Origin: WTAW01 sp964540205
GTDB taxonomy: Bacteria > Acidobacteriota > Aminicenantia > Aminicenantales > Aminicenantaceae
Reading direction: 5' to 3'
DNA length: 48,583 nt
Assembly (NCBI GenBank): GCA_964540205.1
Contig: CAZIMJ010000361.1
Coordinates: 1-48,583 of the forward strand
Shown here in pieces: positions 48,583 to 48,583 of this stretch; position 1 is the stretch's first letter, and the number at the start of each line of letters is the position of its first letter. A program made the position numbers and the translations under genes. Below the pieces are notes generated by a model. It was not told the origin of the DNA. It saw nothing but the letters and a program-made list of their open reading frames with translations, and ran no database searches.

Positions 48583-48583
48583 G

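Overview
The window is a metagenome-like bacterial contig. I infer a member of Candidatus Aminicenantes or a close Acidobacteriota-type lineage. The inference rests on gene style: about 800-residue FtsX/MacB-type permeases, one with a permease-prefix domain and a PadR regulator; a zinc ribbon-Ser/Thr kinase-TPR receptor; 6-bladed beta-propeller and FadL-type secreted proteins; and many hairpin repeats with a GGGGACAG core. No rRNA, tRNA, CRISPR array or intact transposase was seen.

Layout. 1-12.8 kb: cell-envelope and housekeeping genes (partial FadL porin, beta-propeller protein, TudS-like desulfidase, ARPP-1-domain protein, two membrane proteins, two serine hydrolases, PlsC acyltransferase, a GyrI-like gene with an in-frame TGA, WbqC-like protein), separated by repeats. 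12.9-20.3 kb: the most interesting region, a one-directional minus-strand operon. In transcription order it encodes a small ArsR regulator with two cysteines, a DsrE-like protein, TusA, an MvhD-like [2Fe-2S] protein, a short HdrA/QmoA-like flavoprotein, a long HdrA-like flavoprotein, two FrhB/FdhB-like Fe-S proteins and a second MvhD. It looks like a soluble, possibly bifurcating, electron-transfer complex tied to sulfane-sulfur carriers. The two HdrA proteins divide the Fe-S domains of one classical HdrA between them.

20.5-26.5 kb: a C45-type N-terminal-nucleophile hydrolase, a secreted protein, decayed genes (a small membrane protein and a CARDB lipoprotein), two PIN/Phd toxin-antitoxin pairs (one with the toxin gene first, one whose toxin lacks a normal start codon) and a PilZ protein. 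26.6-34.6 kb: three large FtsX-type permeases with a PadR regulator. 34.7-44.5 kb: two related palindromic elements of about 250 bp flanking an isoprenylcysteine-methyltransferase-like protein, a retropepsin-PDZ protein and the kinase-TPR receptor, followed by a heterodimeric ABC exporter pair of visibly higher GC. 44.2-48.6 kb: gene fragments, a third Phd/PIN pair, a hyperacidic 60-residue protein and a fourth FtsX permease.

Decay and small mobile repeats are the recurring theme. At least eight truncated gene remnants are recognisable. Two of them, 32 kb apart, appear to be C-termini of the same protein family. All functional calls are from reading motifs; no database search was run.
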